DNA of 64,000 nucleotides, taken from the NCBI GenBank assembly GCA_003140175.1, contig PLJD01000069.1, positions 1-64,000 of the forward strand, read 5' to 3'. Below, piece after piece: positions 60,706 to 64,000 of this stretch. Source of the DNA: Actinomycetota bacterium. GTDB lineage: Bacteria > Actinomycetota > Acidimicrobiia > IMCC26256 > PALSA-555. A program made the translations under genes and the position numbers. Every line of letters starts with the position of its first letter. The stretch's first letter is position 1. The notes under the pieces were generated by a model that was not told where the DNA came from, searched no databases, and worked only from the letters and a program-made list of their open reading frames with translations.

Positions 60706-61353
60706 ATGAACACCCCCGATCCGTTGCGACGGTGGATCGGCGACCTGGTCGACGGCGCGTGGGACGCGCTCCAGGGCTGGGGCCGGATCCGGCCCGACAG
60801 CGCCCGCGCCCGCCGGTTCCGGGCGTTTGGTTCCGGGACCGTGATCTGCTTTCCGGTCAGCGCGATGTTCGGTGAGCGCTACATCGAGCTGGGCGCCGGG
60901 ACGATCATCGGACCGTACGCCACGCTGTCCGCTGGCGTCTCGCCCGCGCACGAGCTCGGCGACACGGCGGTCGTGTCGATCGGGGATCGCTGCCTCATCG
61001 GAAAAGGCACCGGGATCGTGGGCCACGACCGGATCGAGATCGGCGACGACGTCTTCACCGGCCATCACGTCTACATCACCGACGCCAACCACGGCTACGA
61101 CGATCCCGCGCTGCCCATCGGTCACCAGTTCGCGCCATCCCGCCCGGTGCGGATCGGGGCGGGCTCATGGCTCGGGCACGGCGCGATCGTCCTGCCGGGC
61201 GTCACCATCGGCGCCCACGTCGTGGTCGGGGCGGGCTCGGTGGTGACCAGCGACCTCCCCGACTACACCGTGGCGGTCGGCAACCCCGCCCGTGTCGTCC
61301 GCGAGATCGGCGCGGTTCAGCCGTCGGTGGTCCGCGAGGCGGGCGAGGGGTAG
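60706..61353 (+). CDS. hexapeptide-repeat acyltransferase (WbbJ/maltose acetyltransferase-like)
   Basis: A 215-residue left-handed beta-helix enzyme: IELGAGTIIGPYATLSAG, IGKGTGIVGHDRIEIGDDV, the catalytic-type histidine in TDANHGYDD, and GAGSWLGHGAIVLPGVTIGAHVVVGAGSVV. It probably acetylates a sugar or glycan. Its last 37 bases overlap the 3-prime end of the convergent binding-protein gene. Confidence 0.86.
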   Translation: MNTPDPLRRWIGDLVDGAWDALQGWGRIRPDSARARRFRAFGSGTVICFPVSAMFGERYIELGAGTIIGPYATLSAGVSPAHELGDTAVVSIGDRCLIGKGTGIVGHDRIEIGDDVFTGHHVYITDANHGYDDPALPIGHQFAPSRPVRIGAGSWLGHGAIVLPGVTIGAHVVVGAGSVVTSDLPDYTVAVGNPARVVREIGAVQPSVVREAGEG

Positions 61354-63011
61354 GTGGGCGGCTGCCCGCCGGGCGGTAGCGAGTGGTACACGGTCACCGA
61401 GCGGGCGACGTCGAAGAGACCCAGCTGCTTGGGCCAGTGCCCGGGCAGGTACCGGCGGCCGCCCAGCGCGTAGCGGTACAGGCCCTTGCCTTGGTTGCCG
61501 ACTTCGTCAGGCCCGGTCGCGTTCGGGTCCCACCAGATCACGGTGGCGTCGTCGCCCCACGTGTAGTCGGTGGTGGGCCAGATCCCGTGGTGGCCCCACG
61601 ACATGTGGACGACCGTCGGCGCCGTCGCTCGGTTCGCGGGATAGCTGAACAGGCCCGCGCGGAAGCTGTTCGCGGTCAGGTGCGGGCCGGCGAGGTGGAG
61701 ACCGGTGAAGAAGATGAGGGGGGCCTGCACGAGGACCTCGTAGGTGCTGGCCTCGGGCCCTTTCCCGAACTGCCAGCGCAGGATGTTCGCGAACTCGTTG
61801 GCGTCATCGGTCGTTCGCGCCGGGAGCAGCGAGACGCCGAAGGCGTGCGCCCACTGGCGTTGATCGTAGGTTCGCCCGAATACCGCGGTGTCGGTGTACG
61901 CGTAGCCGAGCACGATCCACTCGGGGAAGTAGTCCTGGGCGGTTGCCTCCTTGGTGAGGAAGGCGGGGAAGATCGGATCCCCCGCGAGGAGGACGCTGGT
62001 GACCTTGGCGTGCTTCAACGCGGCGATGATCGTGCGCGCGTCCTCCTGGGCCTGGGAGAGGTCGAGCTGGTAGGGCTCGTCGAGGGCGATCTTGACGTGC
62101 TGGTGTGCCATGAGCCCAGCGAAGCGCCGGTAGCTCTGCTGGAAGCTGCCGGTCGCGTCGTCGTATCGCACGACGCCGAAGCGCCGTACCTGATGGTGCA
62201 TCGCGGGGTCGCCGGCGTGGACGGCTTTGCGGCCGGCGATGGTCGAGACGAACGCCGCCCAGTGCAGCGCGGCCTGCTCGGGCGACGCGAGCGTCGGCCA
62301 GATGTAGGGGGCGTGCGATTGGAGGAAGGAGTCGGGTTCGGCGAGAACGCAATCTCCGAGGCAGAGCACACCGCGCGCGGCGAGTTCGTCGGCGTAGGCC
62401 GACGTCTCGTCGGGTCCCCCGAACGACGCGAACGCGTGGATCTGGGTCGCGACCTTGATCGCATCGGCCTTTGCGGCGACGTCGTCGTCCGGCGCGCCGC
62501 TGGCCTGGATCGGGACCAGCTTGATCTTGCGGCCGTACGTCTCGTAATGGGATTCGAAGAAGGTGACGTACGCCTGGGTGGTGCGCAGCTCGGCGGCCAG
62601 GCTCGCCTCGCTGTTTGACTGCTGGAAGAACGCCTGCTGGAGGACGTCGGGCACGGTCTGGTAGAGGGCGACGGTGATCGTGGTCGCCGTGACGCCGGGG
62701 GCGGTGTGGCCGCCGTTGCTTCCGCCGTGCCAGGGCGGGACGCAGGGCGGTGCGTACGTCAGAGGGACCGCGACCCGGCCCGTGGTGGTGTCGCAGTTCG
62801 GGCCCCAGTTGACCTTGACGCCGCGGGCTTTGGCCTGCCCGAAGGTCAGCGGCAGTGGCCCGGCCCTCGACGCGGCCGGTCCCGCCGAGTTCGTGGCGCC
62901 GGGAGCCAGCGCGGCGATCAGCGCGACCGCGACGATGACGGCGAGGAAGGGCAGGTAGCGGACCAGGACCGTGCCGGCGGTCGGCCGGGCGCGTCGGAGC
63001 GGCTCAGTCAC
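61317..63011 (-). CDS. branched-chain-type ABC transporter substrate-binding protein, membrane-anchored
   Basis: A 564-residue type 1 periplasmic-binding protein. One N-terminal hydrophobic segment (YLPFLAVIVAVALIAALAPG, about 19-38) anchors or exports it, followed by a long mature region with TTITVALYQTVPDVL, AFASFGGPDETSAYADELAARGV and the TPTVVHMSWGHHG-type end. It is much longer than LivK proteins (about 370). GTG 63011 overlaps the upstream ATPase gene by eight bases. The ligand is unknown, as this family also covers urea, amides and lipids. Confidence 0.83.
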   Translation of the reverse strand: MTEPLRRARPTAGTVLVRYLPFLAVIVAVALIAALAPGATNSAGPAASRAGPLPLTFGQAKARGVKVNWGPNCDTTTGRVAVPLTYAPPCVPPWHGGSNGGHTAPGVTATTITVALYQTVPDVLQQAFFQQSNSEASLAAELRTTQAYVTFFESHYETYGRKIKLVPIQASGAPDDDVAAKADAIKVATQIHAFASFGGPDETSAYADELAARGVLCLGDCVLAEPDSFLQSHAPYIWPTLASPEQAALHWAAFVSTIAGRKAVHAGDPAMHHQVRRFGVVRYDDATGSFQQSYRRFAGLMAHQHVKIALDEPYQLDLSQAQEDARTIIAALKHAKVTSVLLAGDPIFPAFLTKEATAQDYFPEWIVLGYAYTDTAVFGRTYDQRQWAHAFGVSLLPARTTDDANEFANILRWQFGKGPEASTYEVLVQAPLIFFTGLHLAGPHLTANSFRAGLFSYPANRATAPTVVHMSWGHHGIWPTTDYTWGDDATVIWWDPNATGPDEVGNQGKGLYRYALGGRRYLPGHWPKQLGLFDVARSVTVYHSLPPGGQPPTYPSPASRTTDG

Positions 63012-64000
63012 GGTCCAGCTCGTGACCTGCGGGTCGGTCCTGTCCGAGGTAGGAGGCGATGACCCGCGGGTCTGCGCAGACCTCGTCGGGGGTACCCGTG
63101 GCGATGACAGACCCCAGGTCGAGCGCGACCCATCGGCTGGCGACGGCCCGGAGGAAGTTCAGGTCGTGCTCGATCACCACCAGACTCGCGCCGAGCTCGT
63201 CGCGGATGCGTGACAGGAGGGGGGCCAGGGCTTCGGCTTCGCGTTGCGCGATCCCGCTCGATGGCTCGTCGAGCAGGATGACGTCAGGGCGGGCGCCGAC
63301 CAACGCGGCGAGGTCGACGATCCGTCGGGTTCCGGTGGAGAGCTCGCGGACGAACTTGTCGGCGTGGTCGCCGAGATGGAAGAGCTCGATGAGCTCGTCG
63401 ACGCGCAGCCGGACCGTCGCTTCCGACTGCGCCACCGCCGGTAGGTGCAACGCGGCGGCGATCGGGTCGCGCACCTCGACCCAGTCTTCGAGCGCCACGG
63501 CCACCGCTTCCTCGACGGTGAGCGCGGGGAAGAGGCGGGCGTCTTGGAACGACCGTCCCAGTCCCCGGTGCGCACGGAACGCCGGTGGACGGCCGGTGAG
63601 CTCGACCCGTTGCCCCGCCCGGTCCACCAGCGCGACCGTGCCGGCGTCTGGATGTTCGAAGCCGCTGACGACGTCGAAGAGGGTGGTCTTCCCCGCGCCG
63701 TTGGGACCGAGAACACCGAGAATCTCGCCCCGGTGCACCGTGAACGACACCGCGTCGAGCGCGACGATCCCGCCGAAGTGCTTGGTCACGTCGGTCACGG
63801 CGAGGCTTGAGCCATCCACCGGCGGTGGGCTCGGCTGGTCGGACAGCTGGACACCGTCGTGGCGGGTCGCGACGTCGCCGAGGAATACCGAGCGCAGCAG
63901 GTCGTCCCGACCGCGCAGGTCGGCGGCCCGCCCCTCGAAGCGGACCCGACCCTTCTCGAGGAAGGAGGCTCGATCCGCGACGGCGAGCGCGAGATCGGCT
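63004..64000 (-). CDS. fused LivF-LivG-type ABC transporter ATP-binding protein (N-terminal part outside window)
   Basis: The frame is open to the window edge, giving 331 residues. The first 45 visible residues (LALAVADRASFLEKGRVRFEG) match the C-terminal end of LivF, then a Pro-rich linker (QLSDQPSPPPVDGSS), then a full LivG domain: Walker A GPNGAGKTTLF, signature LSTGTRRIVDLAALVG, Walker B VILLDEPSSGI and H-loop VIEHDLNFL. So both ATPase domains seem to be in one polypeptide. GTG 63819 would give a separate LivG but has no ribosome site. It energises the following binding protein. Confidence 0.8.
   Translation of the reverse strand, partial: ADLALAVADRASFLEKGRVRFEGRAADLRGRDDLLRSVFLGDVATRHDGVQLSDQPSPPPVDGSSLAVTDVTKHFGGIVALDAVSFTVHRGEILGVLGPNGAGKTTLFDVVSGFEHPDAGTVALVDRAGQRVELTGRPPAFRAHRGLGRSFQDARLFPALTVEEAVAVALEDWVEVRDPIAAALHLPAVAQSEATVRLRVDELIELFHLGDHADKFVRELSTGTRRIVDLAALVGARPDVILLDEPSSGIAQREAEALAPLLSRIRDELGASLVVIEHDLNFLRAVASRWVALDLGSVIATGTPDEVCADPRVIASYLGQDRPAGHELDRD

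Overview
The window is 64 kb of very GC-rich, gene-dense chromosomal DNA with frequent GTG starts, 4-base gene overlaps (ATGA/GTGA) and many apparently leaderless genes (a TAnnnT -10 hexamer 6-8 bases before the start codon). Ku plus a stand-alone LigD-type polymerase, an F420-type luciferase-like oxidoreductase, a mycobacterial-type adenylate cyclase, a TIGR04338-like metallohydrolase and many acyl-CoA dehydrogenases suggest an actinomycete, most likely a non-mycobacterial lineage such as Acidimicrobiia. That placement is inference. I saw no tRNA, rRNA, CRISPR array, phage gene or insertion sequence. Gene content is metabolic and looks chromosomal rather than mobile.

Layout. 1-12.3 kb: lipid/CoA catabolism (two tandem amidohydrolases, DoxX, a fused EtfBA electron-transfer flavoprotein divergent from a thiolase, aldose epimerase, F420 oxidoreductase, two acyl-CoA dehydrogenases, a fused two-subunit CoA-transferase). 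12.4-16.8 kb: a complete carbohydrate ABC importer (ATPase, two permeases, binding protein). 16.8-28.1 kb: a second catabolic block. A minus-strand operon runs citrate synthase, acyl-CoA dehydrogenase, crotonase, CaiB CoA-transferase, DUF35 protein, thiolase-like protein. It is followed by a plus-strand acyl-CoA dehydrogenase, then an acyl-CoA ligase, another acyl-CoA dehydrogenase and a cytochrome P450. 28.2-35.2 kb: acetyltransferase, two metallo-beta-lactamase-fold hydrolases, a dehydrogenase remnant, a frameshifted molybdopterin oxidoreductase, a short-chain dehydrogenase (SDR) and a flavin amine oxidase. 35.2-49.4 kb: envelope and housekeeping genes (L,D-transpeptidase, adenylate cyclase, DNA glycosylase, SGNH hydrolase, a frameshifted MOSC protein, Rpf-like protein, Aat, diiron ferritin-like protein, SDRs, arsenate reductase, thioesterase). 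49.4-58.3 kb: an HTH protein with a carbohydrate-binding-like tail, SDRs, PhyH oxygenase, hexapeptide protein, CDF transporter, metalloprotease and the Ku/LigD-Pol end-joining pair. 58.3-64 kb: a cytochrome c operon with a ligand-binding protein, an acetyltransferase, and part of a branched-chain-type ABC importer.

How it works together: acyl substrates are activated by the CoA ligase and CoA-transferases and oxidised by six acyl-CoA dehydrogenases, which would pass electrons to ETF. They are then processed by crotonase and thiolases, and citrate synthase could absorb the acetyl-CoA. Three catabolic promoter regions share a CTGAC-N6-GTCAG palindrome, suggesting one repressor controls the amidohydrolase, acyl-CoA dehydrogenase and P450 units.

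The most notable non-gene signals are that shared operator, compact divergent promoters in which two opposite -10 hexamers share one TA step, and convergent gene ends whose two stop codons sit inside the arms of one palindrome. Two genes carry single-base frameshifts consistent with lost bases in GC-rich runs. I did not find a single clear-cut new defence or biosynthetic system.
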